Assembly (NCBI GenBank): GCA_945280365.1
Contig: CALYQD010000009.1
Coordinates: forward strand, 37,510 to 101,509
Direction of reading: 5' to 3'
DNA length: 64,000 nucleotides
From: an uncultured Apibacter sp.
GTDB lineage: Bacteria; Bacteroidota; Bacteroidia; Flavobacteriales; Weeksellaceae
Shown: in pieces, positions 9,488 through 18,337 of the stretch
Layout of the letters: each line of letters opens with the position of its first letter
Numbering within the stretch: position 1 is the first letter of the stretch
Translations under genes and position numbers: made by a program
Notes under the pieces: model-generated
What the model was told of the DNA's origin: nothing
The model's input: the letters and a program-made list of their open reading frames with translations, nothing else
Databases searched by the model: none

Positions 9488-10567
9488 TCATTCATTTTTT
9501 TCAACAGGAAATCTAAAAATAATTGGGGATCTAAAATATAAATCAACAGGTAATCCATCAATGGTAGCTAGATCCCATTTTAGGGATCTTGTTCCATATA
9601 TGGCTTTAATTGCATTTTCTTCCATTCCATCTCCAATTAAAATTAAATTACTTTTTACAAAAACCGAACTGATTTCTCCCTTACTATTTACTATAAATTT
9701 TAAAATAACTCTAACGTCATTAATATTGTCCTCAATTAATTTATAAGGAAACTCTAATTTTTTTGTCATAGCTGATGTAAAACCTAGAGGAAAATTTGGG
9801 ATTTTTATATCGTAAGAATTGCCATTTAATATTTCAATTGGTCTTTTTTTATAAATAATTTTCAATTTGTTCATTTCATCTTGGATTTTATCCTCCTGAA
9901 TAAAATCTCCTGTTTCAAAATTCATGTAGCCTATCTTTTTACCTGATAATATCCTTGCCGTATCTTGTTCAATAAATTGTAAATAATCATAAGAATCTAT
10001 TTTATTACCTTCAACAGTATATAATTCATATTTGTCTTCCTTATTTATGGCTACTACCCATTTATCATAATAAACTATTATACTTTTATAGATTGGAGGG
10101 AGTAGTTGTCCTGCGGAAGAATATAAGGCAACGCTATCATTAATCTTTACAGTGACTAAACCATTAATATAAAATCCCAAGATTGAGTTATTATTATATC
10201 CATTATTTTCATCAGAATGTAATAATATATTTCCAGAAGAATTTATAAGGCTACATTCCTTAATTCGTCTTGTGTTATTTTCTTCATATTTTTGAACTAA
10301 AAACATACCGTTGAAAACGCCACTTATATAATCGTATTGTACAGGAAGAATTTCTTTTCCTATACTGTCAATCAATCCATATTTGTTATTTTTTTTTACT
10401 TTAATCCATTTGAAATCAAAATCTTTATATTCATCAAAACCTCTTACCACTTTGGTTTTATATTTTTTTCCATGTTTAGAGTTTGAATTTATTATATTTT
10501 CATTATTCTGCCCTAACAATAAAAGAGATATGCATGAAGTTATGATTAAAGTAATAGAAATTTTCAT
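9488..10567 (-). CDS. WG-repeat protein with C-terminal TonB-like domain
   Basis: I place the start at 10567 (MKISITLIITSCISLLLLG), which gives a clean signal peptide; an ATG-less extension 7 codons upstream is less likely. Residues about 45-240 contain WG-type beta repeats (NKYGLIDSIGKEILPVQYDYI is the clearest). The last ~90 residues resemble the TonB C-terminal fold (VRVILKFIVNSKGEISSVFV then NAIKAI). Exported protein, function unknown. It stands alone, in opposite orientation to both neighbours. Confidence 0.75.
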   Translation of the reverse strand: MKISITLIITSCISLLLLGQNNENIINSNSKHGKKYKTKVVRGFDEYKDFDFKWIKVKKNNKYGLIDSIGKEILPVQYDYISGVFNGMFLVQKYEENNTRRIKECSLINSSGNILLHSDENNGYNNNSILGFYINGLVTVKINDSVALYSSAGQLLPPIYKSIIVYYDKWVVAINKEDKYELYTVEGNKIDSYDYLQFIEQDTARILSGKKIGYMNFETGDFIQEDKIQDEMNKLKIIYKKRPIEILNGNSYDIKIPNFPLGFTSAMTKKLEFPYKLIEDNINDVRVILKFIVNSKGEISSVFVKSNLILIGDGMEENAIKAIYGTRSLKWDLATIDGLPVDLYFRSPIIFRFPVEKNE

Positions 10568-10657
10568 ATAATTAGTTTTGTCTTGCAATAATATATAAAT
10601 TAATTTATATAACTATAATTTAGATTTAATAATTTAGATTTTTTAAATATTTAGTTC

Positions 10658-11581
10658 ATGCCTGAAAGTAATAATACTACTAATTCTAAAGGTTTTATTT
10701 ATGCTTTGTTATGCTACCTTTTTTGGGGAATACTTCCTCTGTATTGGCATATGCTCATTGAAATTCCTTCACTGGTTATTTTAGCGAATCGAATGCTGTG
10801 GTCTTCCATTTTTCTTACCGTGTTTTGTTTATTTCAAAATCGCAGGGCATTAATATCAGTTATAAAAAATAAACGAAATGTTTATTACATGGGAATTGCA
10901 GGTATACTTGTTACTATTAATTGGGGAATATACATTTACGCAGTTACGCATCAATATGTTGTAGAATCAAGCTTAGGATATTATATAAACCCTTTAATTA
11001 ATGTGTTGCTAGGGGTAGTTTTTCTAAAAGAGAAATTAAATCGTCTGGAAAAGATAGCTACTTTATTTGCTTTTATTGGGGTTTCCTATTTTACCATTAG
11101 TTATGGTTCTTTTCCATATATTTCCTTTATTTTAGCTTTAAGTATGAGTATTTATGGTATAGTAAAGAAGAAAGCAAATCTTCCTGCCGTACAAGCGCTT
11201 ACTTTGGAAACCTTATTGATTACACCTATGGCTATACTTTATTTATTACATTCTATATATAGCGGAGAATTATCTTTTTCGGAAATTGCTACAAAATCAG
11301 TAATTTTATTGGTATTTGGTGGTATAGTAACGGCAGTGCCTTTACTTTTGTTTGCTAAAGCAATCAAATATTTACCTTATTCCACTATAGGATTTATACA
11401 ATACATTAGCCCTACTCTACAACTGATCATCGGAATATTTGTTTTTCATGAAGGTTTTACTTCTGCCCATGCTATTTGTTTTTTATTTATTTGGATAGGG
11501 TTAGCTTTTTTTACTGTAAATATTATCCAAAATTCTTCTTTTAAAAGAAAGACTGCCATCAAAGTGAATACTAAGGGGTAA
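10658..11581 (+). CDS. rarD: EamA-family transporter, RarD-like
   Basis: Integral membrane protein of 307 residues with about ten hydrophobic helices. The opening KGFIYALLCYLFWGILPLYW and the motifs LANRMLWSSIF, NWGIYIYAV and GYYINPLINVLLGVVFLKE are characteristic of the RarD subgroup of EamA/DMT transporters. Substrate unknown. The family name comes from chloramphenicol sensitivity, but resistance cannot be inferred here. Confidence 0.88.
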   Translation: MPESNNTTNSKGFIYALLCYLFWGILPLYWHMLIEIPSLVILANRMLWSSIFLTVFCLFQNRRALISVIKNKRNVYYMGIAGILVTINWGIYIYAVTHQYVVESSLGYYINPLINVLLGVVFLKEKLNRLEKIATLFAFIGVSYFTISYGSFPYISFILALSMSIYGIVKKKANLPAVQALTLETLLITPMAILYLLHSIYSGELSFSEIATKSVILLVFGGIVTAVPLLLFAKAIKYLPYSTIGFIQYISPTLQLIIGIFVFHEGFTSAHAICFLFIWIGLAFFTVNIIQNSSFKRKTAIKVNTKG

Positions 11582-11736
11582 GTTACAATTGTTTATAAAA
11601 TTCATAAAAGCATAAATAAATATTTTTCTAATTGGTTAATATTTAGGTATAATAATTGATATTTATCTGTAAATAATCCAAAGAGATTAATCTAAGAAAA
11701 ATTTAAATTTTTAAAAACCTATTGTTTGAAAACTAT

Positions 11737-11771
11737 AAAAGCTTTCTAGGATATAACTAGAAAGCTTTTTT
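11737..11771. terminator. Rho-independent terminator (HxlR gene 3' end)
   Basis: GCTTTCTAG (11741-11749) and CTAGAAAGC (11757-11765) form a perfect 9-bp stem with a 7-base loop, followed on the + strand by seven T and on the - strand by TTTT. The right arm includes the stop codon of the HxlR gene. Confidence 0.7.
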
Positions 11772-12128
11772 TGATATCATTTCTCTATGCTGTACACCCC
11801 ACTCTTCCAGTTTTTTTATAATAGGCTTTAATTTTTTTCCACTTTCAGTTAACTCATATTCTACTCTAGGGGGAACTTCTGGATAAACGGTACGTGTAAT
11901 AAGTTGGTTTTCCTCCATCTTGCGTAATTGTAAGGTTAACATTCTCTCCGTAATATTCGGGATTTTTCTTTTTAATTCACTAAATCTCTGTTTTCCTTGA
12001 TTAAGTAAACAGCATATTATTAGTATCCATCTACCTTCTATTAAGTTAATTGCATATATTTCCGGACATTCATTTATCATAATATTTTTATTGACAAAAT
12101 TTGTTGAAGCTTTTTTTATTTTACTCAT
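11757..12128 (-). CDS. HxlR-family winged-helix transcriptional regulator
   Basis: 123-residue DNA-binding protein. The HxlR core runs from residue 18: CPEIYAINLIEGRWILIICC, then GKQRFSELKRKIPNITERML (recognition-helix region), LRKMEENQLITRTVYPEVPPRVEYELTE (wing) and the C-terminal helix KKLEEWG. HxlR proteins often sense redox or electrophiles through an N-terminal cysteine; C18 occupies that place. It is divergent from an NAD(P)H oxidoreductase gene, the classic target arrangement for this family, so control of that gene and itself is a reasonable inference. Confidence 0.92.
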   Translation of the reverse strand: MSKIKKASTNFVNKNIMINECPEIYAINLIEGRWILIICCLLNQGKQRFSELKRKIPNITERMLTLQLRKMEENQLITRTVYPEVPPRVEYELTESGKKLKPIIKKLEEWGVQHREMISKKAF

Positions 12129-12142
12129 TACTTACATTTTTG

Positions 12143-12167
12143 TTAGTACCATACAATGGGTAGTTAA
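12143..12167. promoter_or_regulatory. Candidate HxlR operator
   Basis: Imperfect palindrome of half sites TTAGTACC and GGGTAGTTAA just upstream of the HxlR gene. HxlR regulators bind inverted repeats containing GTAC-like halves in such places. A second perfect 12-bp palindrome, AAGTGATCACTT, lies at 12305-12316 nearer the oxidoreductase gene. Assignment is inference from position and symmetry. Confidence 0.35.
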
Positions 12168-12413
12168 TATACTAAAGTTATTATTTCTACCTTATATTTA
12201 CAAAAAAAAATTTAAAAACGAATATAATTAAATAAAATTGATATAAATTTATTAAAATTATTAAATAAATAATAACCATTTATAGATGATAAATTTAAAA
12301 AAATAAGTGATCACTTTAATTTATTTCTTGTATACTTTATAAATTTTATCCTCATGATATAATTTAAAACATGAGAACAATTTAATTCTAATAGAAAATT
12401 AAATAATTATAAT

Positions 12414-12932
12414 ATGAAAACACTAGTAGTAATTGGACATCCGGATTTGGAAACTTCATTAATAAATAAAAGATGGATGGATGAATTAAAAAAATATCCT
12501 GAAAATTTTACAGTACATCATCTTCGTCATGAAAATACAGACCATAGATTTGATTTAAAAAAAGAACAAAAACTAATTGAAGAGCATGGAAATCTAATTA
12601 TTCAATTCCCTATGTATTGGTTTAATTGTCCCGCCTTAGTTAAACAGTGGATCGATGAAGTATTTACAGAAGGTTGGGCATATGGAGAAGGAGGTACTAT
12701 ATTAAAAGAAAAGAAAATTGGTTTAGGGATATCTATGGGACTTAAAGAAGAAAAATTAACTAAATATAATTTTTCTGTTGATGATCTTATATTGCCTTTT
12801 AAAATAACCTTTTCTTATACAAAATCTAACTTTAGGGGATTCTATGCTCTTTATAATTCTCATGAAGCAGTAAATAATGGTGAGCTTGATAAAAGTATTG
12901 ATCCTTACCTATCATTTATTAAAAATATCTAA
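12414..12932 (+). CDS. NAD(P)H oxidoreductase, flavodoxin-like fold
   Basis: 172 residues of the KefF/MdaB-type quinone reductase family (flavodoxin_2). The FMN/FAD phosphate-binding segment is VVIGHPDLETSLINK. The family motif IIQFPMYWFNCPALVKQWIDEVFTEGWAYGEGG occupies residues about 63-95. Probably a cytosolic two-electron quinone or electrophile reductase. Divergent from the HxlR regulator across a 285-bp AT-rich gap holding two palindromes, and therefore probably inducible. Substrate unknown. Confidence 0.9.
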   Translation: MKTLVVIGHPDLETSLINKRWMDELKKYPENFTVHHLRHENTDHRFDLKKEQKLIEEHGNLIIQFPMYWFNCPALVKQWIDEVFTEGWAYGEGGTILKEKKIGLGISMGLKEEKLTKYNFSVDDLILPFKITFSYTKSNFRGFYALYNSHEAVNNGELDKSIDPYLSFIKNI

Positions 12933-12947
12933 AATTTTCATTTATAT

Positions 12948-12982
12948 AAAAAATCTTTCTTAGAATTAAGAAAGATTTTTTA
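12948..12982. terminator. Bidirectional terminator between oxidoreductase and mpl
   Basis: AATCTTTCTTA and TAAGAAAGATT pair around a GAAT loop, with A- and T-runs on both sides, between two convergent genes. Confidence 0.75.
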
Positions 12983-13014
12983 TCTGTTTTTTTATTGAAT
13001 TATATCTGTATTGT

Positions 13015-14367
13015 TTACTTATTTTCAAATATGGTATTTATAGAAATACCTCCATAATTTCCCGAACTCATTAGTAGAAAAACAGAGTTATTTTTTTCTA
13101 TTTTTCTTAAATAGCTTTCTAATAATTTCGGATCATTAAAAACTTTGATATCTTTTTTTTGGAATGCATTAGCAATTACTTCTTCTGAGATAGGTTGCAT
13201 TCTTTTTATTTTCAAAGCTTCTTCACTATAAAAAACTATGGCTTGATCAGCTGCTTCTAATGTATAAGCATATTGTGTTAAAAATTCCGGATTCAATGAA
13301 CTATATGTATGCAATTCAAGACAAGCTATTAATCGTTTATTAGTAAAATTTTCTTTAACCGCCTTAACAGTTGCCAATACTTTAGAGGGCGCATGAGCAA
13401 AGTCTTTATATACGATATATTCATTATTTCCATAGATTTTTTCTAATCTTTTAGATGCTCCTTTAAAAGATATAATTGCTTCATAAAATTCATCATTCTG
13501 AATTCCGATTTGATTACATACTAAACGAGCACCTTCTAAGTTTAATAAATTATGCCTTCCGAACATAGATAATTGTACCTCTCCTTCATGAGTCGGAAGA
13601 TAAACTTTTTCTTCTTTAATTATATATTTTGGTGTACGATAGGGAAACTTTTTTAAATAATTCGAGGTATTTTCGACAATTTCAACCACTTCTTTATCTT
13701 CTTCGTTGTATAATAAAGCACCTCCCGGACTTATACTGTTAATAAATGAAATAAATGGTTGTTTGTAAGATTCAAATGTAGGAAACACATTTATATGATC
13801 CCAAGCTATACCACTGATCAAAGCTATATTCGGCTGATATAGAAGAAATTTTGAACGTAAATCAATAGGTGAAGATAGGTACTCATCTCCTTCTAAAACT
13901 ATAAATTCATTCTGGTCCGTAAGTTTTACCATCGTATCAAACCCTTCAAGTTGTGCGCCCACCATGTAATCTACTTGTTTATGATGATAGTTTAATACAT
14001 GAAGAATCATAGAGGTTATGGTGGTTTTACCGTGAGAACCTGCAATAACTACCCGAGTTTTATTTTTAGATTGCTCATATAAAAATTCGGGATATGAATA
14101 AATCTTTATATTCAATTCTTTTGCTCTTATCAATTCAGGATTATCCGAATGTGCATGCATACCTAAAATTACAGCATCAAGGTCAGAAGTAATTTTATTG
14201 GGAAACCATCCCAATTCTTCCGGAAGTATTCCTTGTTTTTTTAACTTTGAAAGAGAGGGCTCAAAGATAGCATCATCTGAGCCTGTAACTTCGTATCCTT
14301 TTTGTGCTAAGGCTAGGGCTAAATTATGCATGGCACTTCCGCCTATGGCAATAAAATGTATTTTCAT
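13015..14367 (-). CDS. mpl: UDP-N-acetylmuramate:L-alanyl-gamma-D-glutamyl-meso-diaminopimelate ligase
   Basis: Mur-ligase family enzyme of peptidoglycan recycling, reattaching recovered tripeptide to UDP-MurNAc. 450 residues. The N-terminal UDP-binding segment is HFIAIGGSAMHNLALALAQ, the ATP P-loop GSHGKTTITSMILHVL, and the acidic residue motif VLEGDEYLSSPIDLRSKF; the latter is typical of Mpl rather than MurC. Asp/His segments FAHAPSKV and the C-terminal SSGNYGG follow. Complete. Single-gene transcript with terminators on both flanks. Confidence 0.93.
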   Translation of the reverse strand: MKIHFIAIGGSAMHNLALALAQKGYEVTGSDDAIFEPSLSKLKKQGILPEELGWFPNKITSDLDAVILGMHAHSDNPELIRAKELNIKIYSYPEFLYEQSKNKTRVVIAGSHGKTTITSMILHVLNYHHKQVDYMVGAQLEGFDTMVKLTDQNEFIVLEGDEYLSSPIDLRSKFLLYQPNIALISGIAWDHINVFPTFESYKQPFISFINSISPGGALLYNEEDKEVVEIVENTSNYLKKFPYRTPKYIIKEEKVYLPTHEGEVQLSMFGRHNLLNLEGARLVCNQIGIQNDEFYEAIISFKGASKRLEKIYGNNEYIVYKDFAHAPSKVLATVKAVKENFTNKRLIACLELHTYSSLNPEFLTQYAYTLEAADQAIVFYSEEALKIKRMQPISEEVIANAFQKKDIKVFNDPKLLESYLRKIEKNNSVFLLMSSGNYGGISINTIFENK

Positions 14368-14386
14368 TTACCGATATTTTTCAGAA

Positions 14387-14394
14387 CAAAGATA
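14387..14394 (-). promoter_or_regulatory. Candidate -7 element for mpl
   Basis: Reads TATCTTTG on the minus strand (TAnnTTTG), 19 bp before the mpl start. A TTG lies 22 bp further upstream, slightly longer than the ideal spacing. Confidence 0.45.
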
Positions 14395-14407
14395 CTTTTT
14401 TAAACTA

Positions 14408-14433
14408 AAAAGACAGCAAATGTTGCTGTCTTT
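14408..14433 (-). terminator. Terminator of the acyltransferase gene
   Basis: AAAGACAGCAA and TTGCTGTCTTT form an 11-bp hairpin downstream of the minus-strand acyltransferase gene and upstream of mpl. Confidence 0.65.
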
Positions 14434-14449
14434 ATATTTTGATTTACTT

Positions 14450-15277
14450 TTATAATTCAAAAAACGATCGTGTTTTTTCTTCTTCTTTTTCCGCTTCTAA
14501 TTCTTCAACTGTTTTCACTTTCAAAAAACTTGGATCTTGCTCTATAGCTACCATAATTTTTGCTAATATTTCTTTCGGATCTTCATTTTCATAGTCAATA
14601 TCTAAAGGAGCCTTGAACGTCATTTTAGGTTCTACACCTCTTTTCTTTATCAATAATCCTTTTTTATCAAATGCTCTTCTAAATCCGTCAATAACAACAG
14701 GAACAACGATAGGCTTACTTTTTTTGATAATTTTTGCCGATCCTTTCCTACCCGGCGACCATGGAGTAACCGTTCCCTGAGGGAAAGTTACAACCCAACC
14801 GCTTTGTAAGGCTTTTAAAATATTATCAATTTCATTCATATCAACCATTCGATTCACATCTTTTCCGGCACTTCTCCAGGTACGTTTTACCGTAATCGCA
14901 CCGGCCAATGAAAATAATTTTGCTAACAAGCCTTTGTTCATAGTTTCTTTCGCCGCCACGTAATATAGATCTATTCTGGGATCTAAAAGATACACCGGAT
15001 TTTTTATGGTGTCTATATAGCCGTGCTTTACTGCACCAAAAACATGGTACATAGCGAATACATCTGCAAAATATGTTTGATGATTGGATACAAATAATAC
15101 GTTTGTATCAGGAAGTTTTAAAAGGTTTTCAGTTCCTTTAATTTTTAATTTATTAAATCCGTTAAATCTGTTATAAGATATTACTCCAAAGGTGAATATG
15201 AGAAATCTTTTTAAAATAAACCAATGACCAAATGCATCTGTAAAAAATCTTTTCTTCTTTTTCTTTCCTTTTTCCAT
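14450..15277 (-). CDS. 1-acyl-sn-glycerol-3-phosphate acyltransferase family protein (PlsC-like)
   Basis: Membrane-associated acyltransferase, probably making phosphatidic acid or modifying lipids. 275 residues. The catalytic block is VSNHQTYFADVF, here NHx5D-like instead of the textbook HX4D. The second block is TFPQGTVTPWSPGRKG, in the place of FPEGTRS, and the later VVPVVIDGFRRAF matches block IV. The N-terminus is very basic (KGKKKKKRFF). The basic start and the altered H/D spacing are typical of a Bacteroidota subgroup, so acceptor specificity is uncertain. Confidence 0.82.
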   Translation of the reverse strand: MEKGKKKKKRFFTDAFGHWFILKRFLIFTFGVISYNRFNGFNKLKIKGTENLLKLPDTNVLFVSNHQTYFADVFAMYHVFGAVKHGYIDTIKNPVYLLDPRIDLYYVAAKETMNKGLLAKLFSLAGAITVKRTWRSAGKDVNRMVDMNEIDNILKALQSGWVVTFPQGTVTPWSPGRKGSAKIIKKSKPIVVPVVIDGFRRAFDKKGLLIKKRGVEPKMTFKAPLDIDYENEDPKEILAKIMVAIEQDPSFLKVKTVEELEAEKEEEKTRSFFEL

Positions 15278-15670
15278 TTTACACCTAAGTTTTAAAAATT
15301 GTAAATATATTACTTTTAAAAAATATAACTATTTTTATCAGTTCCATCATTGATAAATAATTAACAAGCAAAATTATAATATATATATAGAATTATTGTT
15401 AATTAAATATTAATTGTTATATAAGCATACCTTAAATAAAGTAATATACTTTTGCATAAAAAAATATAATTTTATTAATGCATTGTTTTTAAGTCACTAA
15501 TAATATTAATATATACTAGCTTAGATACATATAGATTATAAAATTAAAAATTAATTATATAAATGTATCGTAAATGTGATATGATATAAAACAGAATTTT
15601 TTTTCGATAGAAATAAAAAATATAATTATAAATTTAATAGTATGATTTCTAATATAGCTTATGTATTATT
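15278..15670. other. AT-rich intergenic region, no gene seen
   Basis: 393 bp between two minus-strand genes. Very AT-rich, with stops in all frames. A TAnnTTTG-like octamer on the + strand (15447-15454) has no ORF downstream and no spaced TTG, so I do not call a promoter. Confidence 0.6.
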
Positions 15671-16984
15671 TTATGGTAATAAATTAAAATTTGGCTTAAT
15701 TCCTATCCATTTAAAAAGGGTTTCACTAAATTTATCTTTCATCATTGAATTCATATTCGTAACTCTAGCGCTTGCATGATTAGCTCCAGGTAACTCTAAT
15801 ATAATAGAATTTGTTTTTAAAGTTGGTTCTACTTTAGTAGCACTCCATGTATCCAATTCGCCATAAATATAGATGAAATTGTTTGCATGATTATCGAGCC
15901 AATTTTTTAAATGATTATTAAGCTCCTGCGAATAAATAACAGTTCCAGCTTCTTTAGGAGTAAAGGTAGCCGATGGATTTTCAGTAAAATAATTTAAATA
16001 TTTTTTAAATGGTTGAATATTATATCCATAATAACCCATTTCCAAAGCTGCCTGATAATAATGTGGGGCGTACTGTTTTATTTCCTGATCACTGAAAAAA
16101 CTTATATCAACTGAATTAATAAGATAATCTACTCCCTGAGCTATATCGGTTAGTGAAGGTATCGAATCGCAAGAATATCCCCACTGCCAAAATGAAAACG
16201 GATATTCTAAAATGCTATATTCAAATGCACTTCCTACAGATCCTACATAGTTATAAGTGAGTCCTTTTATATCAGAATACGCTTTTACATATTTTAAAGC
16301 CTCATTTTCATTTTTGAGCATATAGATCTGAAAATCTTGTATTTTCTTCCTGCAAGAATGCGTTCCTACTTTATCCAGAAATTTATAAATTCTGCGATCT
16401 TCCAAAGTATAATTTATTGGTGCAACATAAGGAATGGAAACCTCTACATCATTAGGAAAAAAATATCGGTAATAAATAGTAGTTTGCCCCCCTTTACTTA
16501 TTCCGGTGCTTATCCATTTATTTTTATATAATTTTTTAAATATTTCGTTGATGTGATGTAAATCATGAGTAGCATTGTATAAGGTAAGGTATTTCCAATT
16601 AAAAATAGTTGAATCGGGTATTGATTCTCCAAAATATCGATGCTCTATATTAAGATCATTAGAATTTAGTATTTGTTGCAATTCATTATTCCTAGCATTA
16701 TTTATCTGATATCCTTGTGTTTCCATTAGCATAGGATTATCAAATCCGGTATGAGTTAAAATAACTTGCTGGTTAAAATAGCCTTTATTATTATCTGACC
16801 AATCTAAGGGCTGTTTAATCTTAATTTTATATTTTAAAGGCTCTCCTTTTAAAGTTTCAATTCTTTCGTAGGCAATATCTTTTTGTTTTGATAGAAAATC
16901 TTCCAATATTTTTCTATCTGATCGCTGAGCTAATAAAGTAGTAAAAGAGAATAAAGCAGCAAAGAATATTAATATTCTTTTCAT
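15671..16984 (-). CDS. Secreted S37-family (PS-10 type) serine peptidase, probable tripeptidyl aminopeptidase
   Basis: I use the ATG at 16984, which gives a standard signal peptide (MKRILIFFAALFSFTTLLAQ) with cleavage after LLAQ; the longer reading adds 11 unlikely residues. The 437-residue protein has an alpha/beta-hydrolase fold. The nucleophile elbow is STGISKGGQTTIYY (GxSxG), a probable Asp is in YGELDTWSA and His is in ELPGANHASAR. These fit peptidase family S37. Exported to periplasm or surface. Monocistronic. Confidence 0.82.
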   Translation of the reverse strand: MKRILIFFAALFSFTTLLAQRSDRKILEDFLSKQKDIAYERIETLKGEPLKYKIKIKQPLDWSDNNKGYFNQQVILTHTGFDNPMLMETQGYQINNARNNELQQILNSNDLNIEHRYFGESIPDSTIFNWKYLTLYNATHDLHHINEIFKKLYKNKWISTGISKGGQTTIYYRYFFPNDVEVSIPYVAPINYTLEDRRIYKFLDKVGTHSCRKKIQDFQIYMLKNENEALKYVKAYSDIKGLTYNYVGSVGSAFEYSILEYPFSFWQWGYSCDSIPSLTDIAQGVDYLINSVDISFFSDQEIKQYAPHYYQAALEMGYYGYNIQPFKKYLNYFTENPSATFTPKEAGTVIYSQELNNHLKNWLDNHANNFIYIYGELDTWSATKVEPTLKTNSIILELPGANHASARVTNMNSMMKDKFSETLFKWIGIKPNFNLLP

Positions 16985-17090
16985 TTTTAACCAGTTTAAT
17001 ATACAATCTCGAATCATTAATTTATTACTATTAATTTTAATTAAATTTCTTATTTTGGAAATATTGCAAAACTTTAGAACATTTAAAATT

Positions 17091-18308
17091 TTATAATTCT
17101 AATGCCTTACGTATTCCATTATTCATTAAAATATCAATAGGATTTTCAATAGCTTCTTTTACAGCCACTAAGAAACTTACCGATTCTTTTCCATCAATAA
17201 TTCTATGATCATAAGATAGTGCAACATACATCATAGGTGCGATGACGATTTGCTTATTTTTAACTACAGGTCTTTCTATTATATTATGCATTCCCAATAT
17301 GGCGCTCTGAGGAGGATTTATAAGCGGAGTTGATAGCATAGAACCAAAAACTCCACCGTTGGTTATGGTAAAGGTGCCTCCTGTCATTTCATCCACAGTA
17401 ATTTTGCCCTCACGAACTTTATCTGCCAGATTTTTTATCGTTTGTTCCACTCCTCTAAATGACATTGTTTCCGCATTTCTAAGTACTGGTACCATTAAAC
17501 CTTTAGGGCCGGAAACAGCAATGCTTATGTCTTGAAAATCATAGGTTATTTTGTTTTCTTTATCTATCATTGAATTAACATCCGGAAACATCTTTAAAGC
17601 TCTGACTACTGCTAGAGTGAAAAAAGACATAAATCCTAATGATACATTATGTTTATTTTTGAATTCTTCCTTATATTCATTGCGTATACTAAATATCTCA
17701 CTCATATCAACCTCATTAAAAGTGGTTAACATGGCCGTTTGATTTTTTACTGATACCAATCTCTCGGATAGTTTTCTTCTTAAAGCCGATAACTTAACGG
17801 ATTTATATGATCGAATTCCATTGATGGGCTGATTTCCTAAAGAAGGTACTGCTTGAAGAGCATCGTTTTTAGTAATTCTTCCGTTTTTACCGGTTCCTTG
17901 AATTTCGGACGATGAAATATTTTTTTCTTTTATTATTTTTTTTGCAGCCGGCGAGCAAGTTCCTTTTGCATAAGAGTCTGTTTGCGATTCTTGTGATGTT
18001 TGGGAAGTAACCGTACTTACCGCCTCCTTTTCATTTTGTTCAAAATCTTCTTTTCTTATATTAGGATTTTCAGCATCTGTATCTAGTAAGCAAATTATAT
18101 GACCAACCTGAACTGTATCTCCCTCTTGAACTTTTAAAGTTATCGTCCCACTTGCTTCCGCTGGAAGATCCAATGTTGCTTTGTCGGAATCTATTTCAGC
18201 AATAGCCTGATCCTTTTCTACATAATCTCCGTCTTTTACTAACCAAGTTGAAATTTCCACTTCTGTTATTGATTCCCCAGGAGAGGGAACTCTCATTTCA
18301 AGTATCAT
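17091..18308 (-). CDS. sucB: Dihydrolipoamide succinyltransferase (2-oxoglutarate dehydrogenase E2)
   Basis: Core enzyme of the 2-oxoglutarate dehydrogenase complex (TCA cycle). 405 residues in three domains: lipoyl domain (about 1-78; lipoylated Lys in [10 protein letters not shown]), E3-binding domain (about 118-153; [13 protein letters not shown] ... [12 protein letters not shown]) and the catalytic acyltransferase domain from about 175, ending with the active-site [13 protein letters not shown] (HxxxDG). It lies 29 bp downstream of the E1 gene on the same strand, so it is one operon. No E3 (lpd) gene is in the window. Confidence 0.96.
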   Translation of the reverse strand: MILEMRVPSPGESITEVEISTWLVKDGDYVEKDQAIAEIDSDKATLDLPAEASGTITLKVQEGDTVQVGHIICLLDTDAENPNIRKEDFEQNEKEAVSTVTSQTSQESQTDSYAKGTCSPAAKKIIKEKNISSSEIQGTGKNGRITKNDALQAVPSLGNQPINGIRSYKSVKLSALRRKLSERLVSVKNQTAMLTTFNEVDMSEIFSIRNEYKEEFKNKHNVSLGFMSFFTLAVVRALKMFPDVNSMIDKENKITYDFQDISIAVSGPKGLMVPVLRNAETMSFRGVEQTIKNLADKVREGKITVDEMTGGTFTITNGGVFGSMLSTPLINPPQSAILGMHNIIERPVVKNKQIVIAPMMYVALSYDHRIIDGKESVSFLVAVKEAIENPIDILMNNGIRKALEL

Positions 18309-18337
18309 AAATGTAAATGTTATGTTATATTTTTTGT

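Noticed and set aside
15447..15454. Promoter on the + strand (TACTTTTG) in the gap before the S37 peptidase
   Set aside because: No TTG at the right distance and no ORF or RNA downstream.
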